The notes under the pieces were generated by a model. That model made no database searches, was not told where the DNA came from, and saw nothing but the letters and a program-made list of their open reading frames with translations. The position numbers were made by a program, and so were the translations under genes. Below are positions 8,482 to 18,959 of a stretch of DNA of 64,000 nucleotides, piece after piece (positions within the stretch are counted from its first letter, which is position 1; every line of letters begins with the position of its first letter). The DNA comes from Castellaniella sp049673105 (GTDB lineage Bacteria > Pseudomonadota > Gammaproteobacteria > Burkholderiales > Burkholderiaceae_B), in the NCBI RefSeq assembly GCF_049673105.1, contig NZ_JBATXG010000019.1:1-64000 (forward strand), given 5' to 3'.

Positions 8482-8646
8482 CGCGGAGTAGCGGCTGTCG
8501 GATTGCAGCTGGAATTCGAGTTCCTGGATGGTCTGGCCGGTTTCGATGGCTGTCGAACTGGCGACAGCGCGAAGGATGCGGCGCAGATCTACGGCAGGCG
8601 CCGCAGACAAGAGATCAGGGACAGGGGAAAAGGTGCTGGAGAGCAT
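8452..8646 (-). CDS. Small hypothetical ORF convergent with fic (64 aa), doubtful
   Basis: An open frame on the minus strand whose 3' end overlaps fic by 30 bp. A TATAAT hexamer sits a few bases upstream of its ATG on the same strand, but no ribosome site is visible. The product contains SSTAIETGQ, which resembles the [S/T]xxxE[G/N] inhibitory motif of Fic antitoxins apart from T in place of G/N. This could be chance. It is listed because it is the only candidate for an adjacent antitoxin. Confidence 0.25.
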   Translation of the reverse strand: MLSSTFSPVPDLLSAAPAVDLRRILRAVASSTAIETGQTIQELEFQLQSDSRYSALELAAPISA

Positions 8647-8883
8647 GTCCCATTATACTGCAAGACATGCTGAAGTGCCTGATTTAAGATGGAAAATTTG
8701 TATTCAAAGCGTTTAGATGCAGGCATTTTGAGACACCAGAATATCTGTGAATTCTGAACGGCAATTTGGCTTATGCCGATCATGCCAGCGTCTCGATCCT
8801 GACTACTCTAAGGCTCAACTAAGCATCGCGGTGTACTGTGGTCAGCCATAGGCTGTTTTGGCCGGTTTGAGCAGGATGTCGAG
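8482..8883. other. Gene-poor gap between fic and the membrane methyltransferase
   Basis: About 400 bp with no convincing gene apart from the doubtful minus-strand ORF at its left end. The right half (8660-8800) is notably AT-richer than the surroundings. No repeat, RNA gene or terminator was recognised. Confidence 0.5.
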
Positions 8884-9564
8884 ATGAAGAGTGTTTCCGT
8901 GAGTGCCGGCTTGCATCAGGACGATGCGGGTAAAGCGTTGCTGGATGCGTGTTGGGCGCATCTGGCCGGCGCGCAGGTAAAGCGTCGGCGCGCCTTGGGT
9001 GGGTTGGCTGTCCTGGCCGTGGCGGCGCTGCCCTGGATCGGTTCTGCCTGGCCGCAGACCGGTTGGGTGAACGAGGGGCTGGAATGGGCGGGGCTTGCCT
9101 TGCTGGTGCTGGCGGTATTGGGGCGCTGCGCCTGCATGCTTTACCTGGGGGGACGCAAAGGCGCCGATCTGGTGGCCGAAGGCCCGTATTCGGTCAGCCG
9201 TAACCCTTTGTATGTCTTTTCCATGGTGGCTGTTTTCGGCATGGGTCTGCAGACCGGCAGCCTGGTCGTGGGGCTGGTCCTGGCAGCAGCGGCGGGGCTG
9301 ATCTTCCATTGGATCGTAGGCGAGGAAGAAATCCTATTGCGGCAGGCCTTTGGTGACCGCTATGCAACGTATTGCAAGCAAGTCCCCAAATTCCTGCCCA
9401 GATGGTCTCTGTGGCAATCGCCTGGGCACGTCACGGTGGATCTGCACGGCGTCTGGAAAACCGTGCGAGATGCGCTGCCATACTTTTTATCGATTCCGGT
9501 GTTTGAAGCCATCGAAGCTGCGCAACAAGCCGGTTGGGTGCATGTATACTTTTTTCTGTTCTGA
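8884..9564 (+). CDS. Membrane methyltransferase of the isoprenylcysteine/phospholipid methyltransferase fold (226 aa)
   Basis: Integral membrane protein with hydrophobic segments at roughly residues 40-57, 66-86, 108-130 and 133-145. The signature LVAEGPYSVSRNPLYV followed by an EEE…FGDRYATYCKQVPKFLP tail is that of the ICMT/PEMT (NnrU-like) group, in which these residues bind SAM. Candidate substrates are a phospholipid head group or an isoprenoid-linked thiol; sequence alone does not decide. A PmtA-like methyltransferase gene follows on the same strand after 59 bp, suggesting a lipid-related role. Confidence 0.75.
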   Translation: MKSVSVSAGLHQDDAGKALLDACWAHLAGAQVKRRRALGGLAVLAVAALPWIGSAWPQTGWVNEGLEWAGLALLVLAVLGRCACMLYLGGRKGADLVAEGPYSVSRNPLYVFSMVAVFGMGLQTGSLVVGLVLAAAAGLIFHWIVGEEEILLRQAFGDRYATYCKQVPKFLPRWSLWQSPGHVTVDLHGVWKTVRDALPYFLSIPVFEAIEAAQQAGWVHVYFFLF

Positions 9565-9623
9565 CTAAGCTGTAGCCAGATTTGCTTGAGTAGTCTCTTG
9601 ATCGTTGGACACCAAGGACCTGC

Positions 9624-10301
9624 ATGCGAAAGAACAGAAATATCGGCGCCATTCCGCTGGTGCAAAATTTGCGCCAGTACCAGGCTCGTTATCAGGCGGA
9701 CATGCACAAGCTGGCGGGGCTGGTGCAGACAGTCTCGCCAGGCCTCTTCCTGAAAGAACTGCTCAACAATCCTGAATCCGTCGGGGCGGTCTGGCCGAGT
9801 TCCCGGCAATTGGCCTGCCAGATGGCGGCACAAGTCCCTTTGTCCGGCGATGGCTTGGTGCTTGAATTGGGCGCGGGCACGGGGGCGGTGACGCAGGCGC
9901 TGCTGGATCGGGGCATTCCCGCCAGGCGTCTGTGGATTGTGGAACGGTCTCCTTCCTTTGTGCAGCATCTGCGGCACCGTTTTCCCGCCTTGACGATTAT
10001 TGGCGGCGATGCGGTCGAGCTGGAATCCTTGCTGCCGGCCAACAAAACCATCGATGCGGTGGTGTCCAGTCTGCCGTTAAGATCCTTGCCTGCCGATGTG
10101 GTGCAGGCGGTCCTGGCGCAATGGCGGCAGTGCCTGGCAGTGGATGGCCGGCTGGTGCAATTCACGTATGCCTTGTGGGGCGGCGATGCGGACCTGTTTA
10201 CCGGTTTTGTCGAAGAACCCAGCCATTACGCCTGGCTGAACTTGCCGCCGGCCAGGGTGCGAACGTTCAGACGGGTGTTTTCTGCTGCAGGCGTATCGTG
10301 A
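9624..10301 (+). CDS. PmtA-like phospholipid N-methyltransferase (225 aa)
   Basis: Soluble class I SAM methyltransferase. FLKELLNNPESVGAVWPSSRQLA is the amphipathic N-terminal signature of the rhizobial PmtA/phospholipid methyltransferase family, and VLELGAGTGAVTQALL is the SAM-binding motif. The family converts phosphatidylethanolamine to phosphatidylcholine or its mono- and dimethyl forms; relatives include rRNA-methylase-like proteins, so the product is not certain. AAGGA precedes the ATG. The 3' end overlaps the convergent histidine kinase gene by 35 bp. Confidence 0.75.
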   Translation: MRKNRNIGAIPLVQNLRQYQARYQADMHKLAGLVQTVSPGLFLKELLNNPESVGAVWPSSRQLACQMAAQVPLSGDGLVLELGAGTGAVTQALLDRGIPARRLWIVERSPSFVQHLRHRFPALTIIGGDAVELESLLPANKTIDAVVSSLPLRSLPADVVQAVLAQWRQCLAVDGRLVQFTYALWGGDADLFTGFVEEPSHYAWLNLPPARVRTFRRVFSAAGVS

Positions 10302-11628
10302 CTGTCAGCCCCGTCCGGGCGGCAGCATCCGAAAAGTCCAATACGATATCGGCGCCCAGACGGGTGGCGATTGTCTTGACGATGGCCAATCCCAGACCGG
10401 ACCCAAGCTGTTCCGTGCCCAGTATCCGGTAGAAGGGATCAAATACCCGATTTCTTTCTTCGATCGGGATGCCGGGGCCTGTATCGGCAACGCATAATTC
10501 GATGATGTCGCCTGTGATGCGAGCCGACAGGTCAATGCGCCCACCCGCGGGGGTGTAGCGGATGGCGTTGTCGACCAGGTTTCTGATCAGCGTGCCCAAG
10601 TCCAGTGCGCTGGCTTGAATTCGGACATCGGGGATGTGCGTGACGCCCAGATCGACCTGCTTGGCCTGCGCCTGTGGAATCAGATCTTCCAGCACGTGGC
10701 GGTATAGCGTGGCGATGGCGACCGGGGCGGGCGCCGGTTCGGCGGCGGATTGCGCCTTGGCCAGGCTAAGCAGCTGATCAAGCAGCTTGCGACCTCTCTC
10801 GATGCCTTGTCGCAGGACCGCCAGCCGCGCGCGGGCGTCCGGCGGCAAAGTGGATTCGTTCAATCGTTCGGCCTGAAGCGACAGCGCCGTCATGGGCGAT
10901 CGCAGTTCGTGGGCGGCATCGGCAACGAAGCGGCGCTGAGCTTCGCGGGACCGGGCCAGCCGGCCCAGCAGGCGATTGATGGCGATGGTGAAAGAGCGTA
11001 TTTCCGTGGGCAGGCTGTGATCCGGCACAGGGCGCAGGTCTTCGAACGAGCGGTGATCAATTTCACTGGATAGTCCGGCAATCGGCGTGAACGTCGTGCG
11101 CACCAGGTAAGTGACGATCAGCAGCAGGATCGGCATCAGAATCAGAAATGGCATCAAGGTCCGCAGGGCGCTTTCGCGCGCGATCTTGTTGCGAAAATCT
11201 GTGTCCTGAGCGATGGCGATGCGTTCGCCCGTGGGGTATGTCTTGACCAGCACCCGGTACGTATCGTCATGCGATACCAGGGTGTGCAGCCCCTCATTCA
11301 GATCCGGCGGCAATGACAGGGCATGTTGATCCTGCGCCAGGGCATTTGTGCTGCCAGATGGCGCCAGGCGTTGGATGATGATGTGGGAGTCGTCGTCATC
11401 GTCGCTCAGGCGAGTCGATGGGCTGTCCGGCGCCAGGATCAGGTGCTGTTGATCCATCAGTTCGGCGATCTGGTAGAGCGCCTCGTCCTGCAATTCGTTG
11501 GTTTCTTCCAGGGTCGAGGAAAAGGAAAAAACCCCCGTGATGAGGGCGATGACAGCGATGACGATCGACAGCGTGAAGGACAGGCGAAATTGCAGAGAAC
11601 CATTCAGCCGTTTCTTGAGACCATCCAT
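10267..11628 (-). CDS. Two-component sensor histidine kinase, QseC/PmrB type (453 aa)
   Basis: Inner-membrane sensor kinase. Transmembrane helices lie near residues 17-38 and 157-177, enclosing a periplasmic sensor region of about 120 residues that includes a short acidic run (DDDDD near 76-80), a possible cation-binding patch. HAMP-like linker, then the H-box VADAAHELRSPMTAL with His240, N-box LVDNAIRYTP, G1 VADTGPGI and G2 GSGLGLAIVK. It overlaps its response regulator gene by 25 bp. The signal is unknown. Confidence 0.92.
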   Translation of the reverse strand: MDGLKKRLNGSLQFRLSFTLSIVIAVIALITGVFSFSSTLEETNELQDEALYQIAELMDQQHLILAPDSPSTRLSDDDDDSHIIIQRLAPSGSTNALAQDQHALSLPPDLNEGLHTLVSHDDTYRVLVKTYPTGERIAIAQDTDFRNKIARESALRTLMPFLILMPILLLIVTYLVRTTFTPIAGLSSEIDHRSFEDLRPVPDHSLPTEIRSFTIAINRLLGRLARSREAQRRFVADAAHELRSPMTALSLQAERLNESTLPPDARARLAVLRQGIERGRKLLDQLLSLAKAQSAAEPAPAPVAIATLYRHVLEDLIPQAQAKQVDLGVTHIPDVRIQASALDLGTLIRNLVDNAIRYTPAGGRIDLSARITGDIIELCVADTGPGIPIEERNRVFDPFYRILGTEQLGSGLGLAIVKTIATRLGADIVLDFSDAAARTGLTVTIRLQQKTPV

Positions 11629-12269
11629 CCTACCCCCCTGACGTTACGGATCACGTCGTGTCCCAGTTTGCGCCGCAAGGCGTGAATCAGGAATTCGATG
11701 GCGTTGCTTTCGACTTCTTCTCCCCAGCCATACAGGCGGTCCTCGAGTTCGGCCCGTGACAGAATGGCGCCGGGTTGCGCCAGCAGGGCCTGCAGCAGGG
11801 AAAATTCGCGACCGGAAAGCTGCAGGGATGCGCTGCCTTGGACGCTTGCCTGTTTGGTGCGCAGATCCAGCGTGACGATACCGTTGCTGAGTGAGGAGCT
11901 GGGCTGTCCGCTTTGGCGCCGGATGACGGCGCGCATCCGGGCCAGCAATTCGGCCATCTCAAAGGGTTTGAGCACGTAGTCATCCGCGCCGGCGTCCAGA
12001 CCGCGCAGGCGGTCGTCCAGCGCGTCGCGCGCCGTGATGATCAGGACCGGAACCGGATTCTGGTGCGCGCGCAGGGATGCCAGGACGTCCAGTCCATCTT
12101 TGCCAGGCAGACCCAGATCCAGCAGCACCACATCGTAGTGCTGCATGGCCAGGGTATCGAGCGCGGTCTGGCCGTTTTGCACCCAATCGGCGGCGTAGGC
12201 GGCGTCCTGCAGGCCATCGCGGACGATCTGGCCGATCATGCGGTCGTCTTCGATCAGCAGGACGCGCAT
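11604..12269 (-). CDS. OmpR-family response regulator (221 aa)
   Basis: Receiver domain with acidic pocket EDD (7-9), phosphoacceptor Asp51 in LLDLGLPGKDG, Thr in IITARDA and Lys in VLKPFEM. The C-terminal winged helix is of OmpR/PhoB type, ending in LRRKLGHDVIRNVRGVGWMV. The QseB/PmrA-like length is normal. The start at ATG 12269 gives the typical MRVLLIEDD beginning. It overlaps the PIN gene upstream (16 bp) and the kinase gene downstream (25 bp), so the three may be one transcript. Confidence 0.95.
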   Translation of the reverse strand: MRVLLIEDDRMIGQIVRDGLQDAAYAADWVQNGQTALDTLAMQHYDVVLLDLGLPGKDGLDVLASLRAHQNPVPVLIITARDALDDRLRGLDAGADDYVLKPFEMAELLARMRAVIRRQSGQPSSSLSNGIVTLDLRTKQASVQGSASLQLSGREFSLLQALLAQPGAILSRAELEDRLYGWGEEVESNAIEFLIHALRRKLGHDVIRNVRGVGWMVSRNG

Positions 12270-12880
12270 GGTTGGGCCGATTGTGTCTTGGGCAACAGCC
12301 GTGCGAGGCGAAGCAGCCGTTCGCGCTGCAGGATATCGGCCAGCGGCTCGGGGGCACGGCCCAGCGCCGCCGCATCGGCCACCACAGCCTGCACGGCGGC
12401 GTCCAGGCGCGAAGGTTCTGCCCGCCACCAGTCGGCCAGCAATTGATCCGGGGTATGCACATCCAGCCCCTGGCGCCGTAACTCGGATCGATTGAAATCC
12501 TTCAGGTTCCAGGTCATCACGCGCACTGCGGGCGGCGGCTGCAAGCCGCAGCGCGCTTTGCGCGCCAGGCCGGCGGCAATCACGTGAAGATCTTTTGGGT
12601 CGCTGTAGCGCAAGCCGACTTCGTAGGGGGCGGTGTTGGTTTCCAGGGCGCCCGGGAAGCGTTGGTTCATGACGGCCCATTGTTCCGCCAGCGTTTCCGG
12701 TGGAATCTGCCACAAGCGCGCCGCGTTGCGGCGCCATTCCTCGCCGAGGCGTTCGGTCCAGACCGGCTGGAAGACGCCCTGGTCGGCCACGCGCAGCAGC
12801 AATTGCCGCTGCAGCGTGGACATCAGCACGCAGGCGTCCAGGACGATGAAGGGTGGGACCTCTTTTCCGAAATCCAACAC
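12254..12880 (-). CDS. PIN-domain protein (about 208 aa)
   Basis: PIN nuclease fold. The first Asp is in FIVLDACVL (Asp15), acidic EE at 47-48, YSDPKDLHV (Asp94, Asp97) and VMTWNLKDF (Asp128) provide the expected acidic metal-binding residues. Such proteins are often toxin ribonucleases, but no antitoxin gene is adjacent, and the gene sits between gyrB and a two-component system. The start is uncertain: GTG at 12880 begins 4 bp after the gyrB stop, while an in-frame ATG at 12925 would overlap gyrB. Co-transcription with gyrB is likely. Confidence 0.75.
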   Translation of the reverse strand: MLDFGKEVPPFIVLDACVLMSTLQRQLLLRVADQGVFQPVWTERLGEEWRRNAARLWQIPPETLAEQWAVMNQRFPGALETNTAPYEVGLRYSDPKDLHVIAAGLARKARCGLQPPPAVRVMTWNLKDFNRSELRRQGLDVHTPDQLLADWWRAEPSRLDAAVQAVVADAAALGRAPEPLADILQRERLLRLARLLPKTQSAQPCASC

Positions 12881-12884
12881 ATCA

Positions 12885-15338
<2,454 letters not shown>

Positions 15339-15377
15339 GGAAATCCTGTGATTGAATCAGTCGGGCGCGGTCGGTGA

Positions 15378-16487
15378 TCAGATGCGCATGGGCATGACGA
15401 CGTACTTGAATTCGTCGTCTTCGGGCACGGTGATCAGCACCGAGGCGTTGACGTCCGGCTGCACCGACCAGCAGACCTGTTCCGTTTTGATGTTGGCCAG
15501 GACGTCGAGCAGATAGGTGACGTTGAAGGCCACATCCAGCGCTTCCTGGGCGTAGTCGACTTCCAGTTCTTCGCGCGCTTCTTCCTGTTCGGCGTTGGAC
15601 GAGGAGATGCGCAGCAGGTTGTCGCCCAACTGCAGGCGCACACCTTTGAGTTTGTCGGTCGTCAGGATGGCGGCGCGCTGCAAGCTGGCCTGCAGGGCTT
15701 CGCGGGCGATCAGGATGTGGCGCGTGTAGCCGGTGGGGATGACGCGTTTGTAGTCGGGGAATTTGCCCTCGACCAGCTTGGAGACCAGTTCGATCTGATC
15801 GAAACGGAAGCGGATCTGGCCGGCGGCCAGGTCGATCTGAACGGGGGTGTCGTCATCGGCCAGCAAACGCAACATTTCGTGCACGGTCTTGCGCGGGATG
15901 ATGGCATCCACCTGCGCGTCCAGGCCTTCGACGGCGATGCTGCTGTGGGCCAGACGGTGACCGTCGGTCGAGACCGCGCGGACTCGGCCAGGTTCCAGCA
16001 CCATCAGCAGGCCGTTCAGGTAGTAGCGGATGTCCTGCTGGGCCATGGAAAAGTGCACCTGATTGAACAGTTGCTTCAGGGCTTTTTGCGGCACGGAAAA
16101 AGACGCCGCCCATTGTTCCGCCTGGGACACCGTGGGGTAATCGGCGGCGTCCAGCGTCTGCAGGGCAAAGCGGCTACGGCGCGCCTGGACGGACAGTTTT
16201 GCGTCTTCCAGCGACAGGCGAACATCGCTGGCTTCGGGCAAGGCGCGCAGGATGTCCAGGAATTTGCGGGCGGCCACGGTCGTGGATTGAACGTCGTCGC
16301 CCACCCCGAAGTCGGCCTGCGTGGTGATCTGGACTTCCAGGTCGTTGGCGACAAACGCCACCTGGGTGCCTTGCTTGCGGATCAGGACATTCGCCAGGAT
16401 CGGCAAGGTATTGCGCCGCTCGACGATCCCCACCACGGTCGTCAAGGGCTTGAGCACGGCATCGCGGCTTGCTTGTATCAGTAGCAT
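15378..16487 (-). CDS. dnaN: DNA polymerase III beta sliding clamp (369 aa)
   Basis: Homodimeric ring that tethers DNA polymerase III. It begins MLLIQASRDAVLKPL and ends YVVMPMRI, the conserved C-terminal clamp end. Three repeated clamp domains fit the usual length of about 366. It lies 4 bp downstream of dnaA in the same operon. Confidence 0.98.
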   Translation of the reverse strand: MLLIQASRDAVLKPLTTVVGIVERRNTLPILANVLIRKQGTQVAFVANDLEVQITTQADFGVGDDVQSTTVAARKFLDILRALPEASDVRLSLEDAKLSVQARRSRFALQTLDAADYPTVSQAEQWAASFSVPQKALKQLFNQVHFSMAQQDIRYYLNGLLMVLEPGRVRAVSTDGHRLAHSSIAVEGLDAQVDAIIPRKTVHEMLRLLADDDTPVQIDLAAGQIRFRFDQIELVSKLVEGKFPDYKRVIPTGYTRHILIAREALQASLQRAAILTTDKLKGVRLQLGDNLLRISSSNAEQEEAREELEVDYAQEALDVAFNVTYLLDVLANIKTEQVCWSVQPDVNASVLITVPEDDEFKYVVMPMRI

Positions 16488-16491
16488 GTCA

Positions 16492-17907
16492 TTATCCTTT
16501 GAGGGTTTGCTCGAGTACGTGAAGTGCGTGATTCAGTTCGGTTTGTTTGGCTCGCAGATCGGTGATCTTGCGGACCGCGTGCAGCACGGTGGTGTGATCG
16601 CGTCCGCCGAACAGGTCTCCGATTTCGGGCAGGCTTTTCTGGGTCAGTTCCTTTGCCAGGTACATGGCGATCTGACGCGGCAGCGCGATATTGGCCGGCC
16701 GACGCTTCGAGTACATGTCGGCGACCTTGATTTTATAGAAATCGGCCACGGTTTTTTGGATGTTCTCGACCGTGATCTGGCTGTTGGAAACGGACAGCAG
16801 GTCTTTCAGGGCTTCTTTGCAGACTTCGACGGTCAGGACTTCGCGACCGTGGAAGCGGGCATAGGCGGATACCTTGCGCAGGGCGCCTTCCAGTTCGCGC
16901 ACGTTGCTGCGCAGATGTTTTGCGATGAAGAACGCGACTTCCTCGGGCATGGTGATGCCTTCGGTGTGCGCCTTGCGCAGCAGGATGGCGACGCGCATTT
17001 CCAGTTCGGGCGGCTCGATGGCGACGGTCAGCCCGGAATCGAAGCGCGAGATCAGGCGGCTGTCGATGTTGGCCAGTTCTTTTGGATAGGTGTCCGACGT
17101 GATGATGATCTGCTTGCGCTGGGCCACCATGGCTTCGAAGGCGTAGAAGAATTCTTCTTGCGTACGGTTCTTGCCGGCGAAAAACTGGATATCGTCGATC
17201 AGCAGCAGATCCAGAGAATGGTAATAGCGCTTGAAATCGTCGAAGGCGCGGCGCTGGTAGGCCTTGACCACGTCTGATACGTATTGGTCAGCATGTACAT
17301 AGCGGATGCGCGGGTTGTTGCCGCTGGCCAGCATTGCATTGCCGATGGCGTGGATCAGGTGGGTCTTGCCCAGGCCCACGCCGCCATAGAGGAAGAGCGG
17401 GTTATAGGATATGCCCGGGTTTTCCGCGACCTGCAAGGCAGCGGCGCGCGCCAGCTGGTTGGCCTTGCCGATGACGAAATTGTCAAAGGTGAGGTCCAGG
17501 TTCAGACGCGAACGATCCTGGACGGCTTCGTCGGTCGCGATGTGTGCGGGCGAGGGTGCTGCGGCAGTGGCTGGCTGGCTGATGGCGTTGTTGGCCGGTA
17601 CAGGCGCGAGCGCAGGCGCGGCGCCCGAGCGTCCGGCGGTCTGCCGTGCCGGCGCCGCGTTGAGTTCGAACTGTACCTGGACGGCCTGGGAAAACCAGTC
17701 GGTCGCCAAAGCTTCAAGCCGTGTGGAGAAGTTCTTGCGCACCCAGTCCAGTTTGAAGCGGTTGGGCGCACCGATCCTCAGGACCGCGAGTTCCTCGTCG
17801 TAGCCAAGCGGGACCAGAGGTTTGATCCAGGCGCTGATTTGTTGGGGGGGGAGTTCCTGCCCCAGTTGCTGGAGACAGGCCTGCCAGAATTCATTCATAG
17901 GTGCCAT
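16492..17907 (-). CDS. dnaA: Chromosomal replication initiator DnaA (471 aa)
   Basis: AAA+ initiator that binds 9-bp DnaA boxes and melts oriC. Domain I is MNEFWQACLQQLGQELPPQQISAWIKPL; a variable Ala/Pro-rich linker lies around 90-150; Walker A is in LFLYGGVGLGKTHLIHAIG; Walker B is DLLLIDDIQFF; and the C-terminal DNA-binding domain carries GGRDHTTVLHAVRKI. I chose the ATG at 17907 because GAGG lies 9 bases upstream; the ATG at 17898 is also possible, and the longer frame to 17952 overlaps the DnaA box. First gene of dnaA-dnaN-gyrB. Confidence 0.97.
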   Translation of the reverse strand: MAPMNEFWQACLQQLGQELPPQQISAWIKPLVPLGYDEELAVLRIGAPNRFKLDWVRKNFSTRLEALATDWFSQAVQVQFELNAAPARQTAGRSGAAPALAPVPANNAISQPATAAAPSPAHIATDEAVQDRSRLNLDLTFDNFVIGKANQLARAAALQVAENPGISYNPLFLYGGVGLGKTHLIHAIGNAMLASGNNPRIRYVHADQYVSDVVKAYQRRAFDDFKRYYHSLDLLLIDDIQFFAGKNRTQEEFFYAFEAMVAQRKQIIITSDTYPKELANIDSRLISRFDSGLTVAIEPPELEMRVAILLRKAHTEGITMPEEVAFFIAKHLRSNVRELEGALRKVSAYARFHGREVLTVEVCKEALKDLLSVSNSQITVENIQKTVADFYKIKVADMYSKRRPANIALPRQIAMYLAKELTQKSLPEIGDLFGGRDHTTVLHAVRKITDLRAKQTELNHALHVLEQTLKG

Positions 17908-17944
17908 CGTGCGAAACCTCGATTCTACCCTTTCCCGTGGTAAG

Positions 17945-17953
17945 TTATCCACA
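17945..17953. promoter_or_regulatory. DnaA box in the dnaA upstream region
   Basis: TTATCCACA is a perfect DnaA box 38 bp upstream of the dnaA start, the usual position for autoregulation of dnaA. It is the only consensus box I see in the dnaA-rpmH intergenic region. Confidence 0.7.
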
Positions 17954-18081
17954 GATGGCCGGATGGTCAGCGCGACAGAGCAGGGGATAAGTTCTCAAGT
18001 GATTGACTCCGCTTCAAAAATTTGTTGAAATAGTGGGCTTTTCTGTACACTTTTACCCCCCCAAGCTCTTTTGGATTCGCC

Positions 18082-18216
18082 ATGAAACGCACTTTCCAGC
18101 CTTCTGTTACCCGCCGCAAGCGTACCCATGGGTTTCGTGTCCGCATGAAGACGCGTGCCGGTCGCGCTGTTCTTAGCGCCCGCCGCGCCAAGGGCCGCAA
18201 GCGCCTGGCCGTCTAA
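18082..18216 (+). CDS. rpmH: 50S ribosomal protein L34 (44 aa)
   Basis: Begins MKRTFQPSVTRRKRTHGFRV and ends KGRKRLAV, as L34 does throughout bacteria. 44 residues, strongly basic, ribosomal. It is too short for many ORF callers. It is divergent from dnaA and first in rpmH-rnpA-yidD-yidC. A TTGTTG…TACACT pair with an 18-bp spacer (about 18023-18052) upstream is a plausible promoter. Confidence 0.98.
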   Translation: MKRTFQPSVTRRKRTHGFRVRMKTRAGRAVLSARRAKGRKRLAV

Positions 18217-18266
18217 TTCGGCATTTCCTTTGCGGGTCTTTCTGGCCGGCATTGAAATCATCCGCC

Positions 18267-18626
18267 ATGCCTTCCGATTTTCCTTCGGCGGCTCGGCTGC
18301 ATCGCCCCTCGGAATATGCTGCGGCCCTGAAAGGCCGACGTGTCGCCAGAGGGGCGTTGTTCGTCGTATCCAGCCCCAGACAACCCGAGGGGACTCCTGT
18401 CCGGCTAGGGCTGGTCGTTCCTAAACGGTATGCGCCGCTGGCGGTCACGCGCAACGCGATCAAGCGTGTCATCCGCGAGGCTTTTCGTTTGCGCCGTTCC
18501 GACCTGCCGGAAGGCGACCTGGTGTTCCGATTGGTCAATCGGCCGGATCCGGCCAGCCTGACGGTGCTGAAACGCCAGGTGCGCGCGGAAGTCGATGCCC
18601 TGCTGGGCAAGATCAGTTCGGCATGA
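18267..18626 (+). CDS. rnpA: Ribonuclease P protein component (119 aa)
   Basis: Protein cofactor of RNase P, which matures tRNA 5' ends. It has the typical LHRPSEYAAAL start and the RNR-type motif VTRNAIKRVIREAFRL, whose basic residues contact the RNA. I chose the ATG at 18267, which gives the family-like MPSDFPSAARL. A TTG at 18252 would add five residues. Ends overlapping the yidD start by 4 bp. Confidence 0.95.
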   Translation: MPSDFPSAARLHRPSEYAAALKGRRVARGALFVVSSPRQPEGTPVRLGLVVPKRYAPLAVTRNAIKRVIREAFRLRRSDLPEGDLVFRLVNRPDPASLTVLKRQVRAEVDALLGKISSA

Positions 18627-18862
18627 GCCTGATCCGGTCTTTATTCATCGCGCCGATTCGCTTTTACCGGTACTTCCTGAGCCCCTGGGTGGGGCAGCAG
18701 TGCCGTTTTACCCCGACCTGCTCCGCCTATACGATCGAGGCGATTGAAACGCACGGCGTGCCGCGCGGCATCTGGTTGGGGATTCGCCGTATCGCCCGCT
18801 GCCACCCCGGTTGTCCCGGCGGACATGATCCTGTGCCGCCCCCTGCGGACAGGCGGGGGTGA
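18623..18862 (+). CDS. yidD: Membrane protein insertion efficiency factor YidD (79 aa)
   Basis: Small membrane-associated protein thought to aid YidC-dependent insertion. IRFYRYFLSPWVGQQCRFTPTCSAYTIEAIETHG carries the family's signature cysteines (CRFTPTCS) and RCHPGCPGGHDPVP its C-terminal signature. It starts within the rnpA stop (ATGA) and precedes yidC, the canonical order. Confidence 0.96.
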   Translation: MSLIRSLFIAPIRFYRYFLSPWVGQQCRFTPTCSAYTIEAIETHGVPRGIWLGIRRIARCHPGCPGGHDPVPPPADRRG

Positions 18863-18959
18863 GTCATGAGAGCGCGGGGATGTCTGATCAAGTCTTTGTC
18901 AGCCTCCCTGCGTTAAACTGGTGGGCTTTTGCTCTGACCTTATTCGAAAACAGGCGCCA

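Noticed and set aside
8589..8783. 64-aa minus-strand ORF upstream of the membrane methyltransferase
   Set aside because: No ribosome site, no family resemblance, and it overlaps the other doubtful small ORF in the same gap.
17908..18081. dnaA-rpmH gap as oriC
   Set aside because: Only one consensus DnaA box and no extended AT-rich tract in about 170 bp; more consistent with promoters and dnaA autoregulation, though not excluded.
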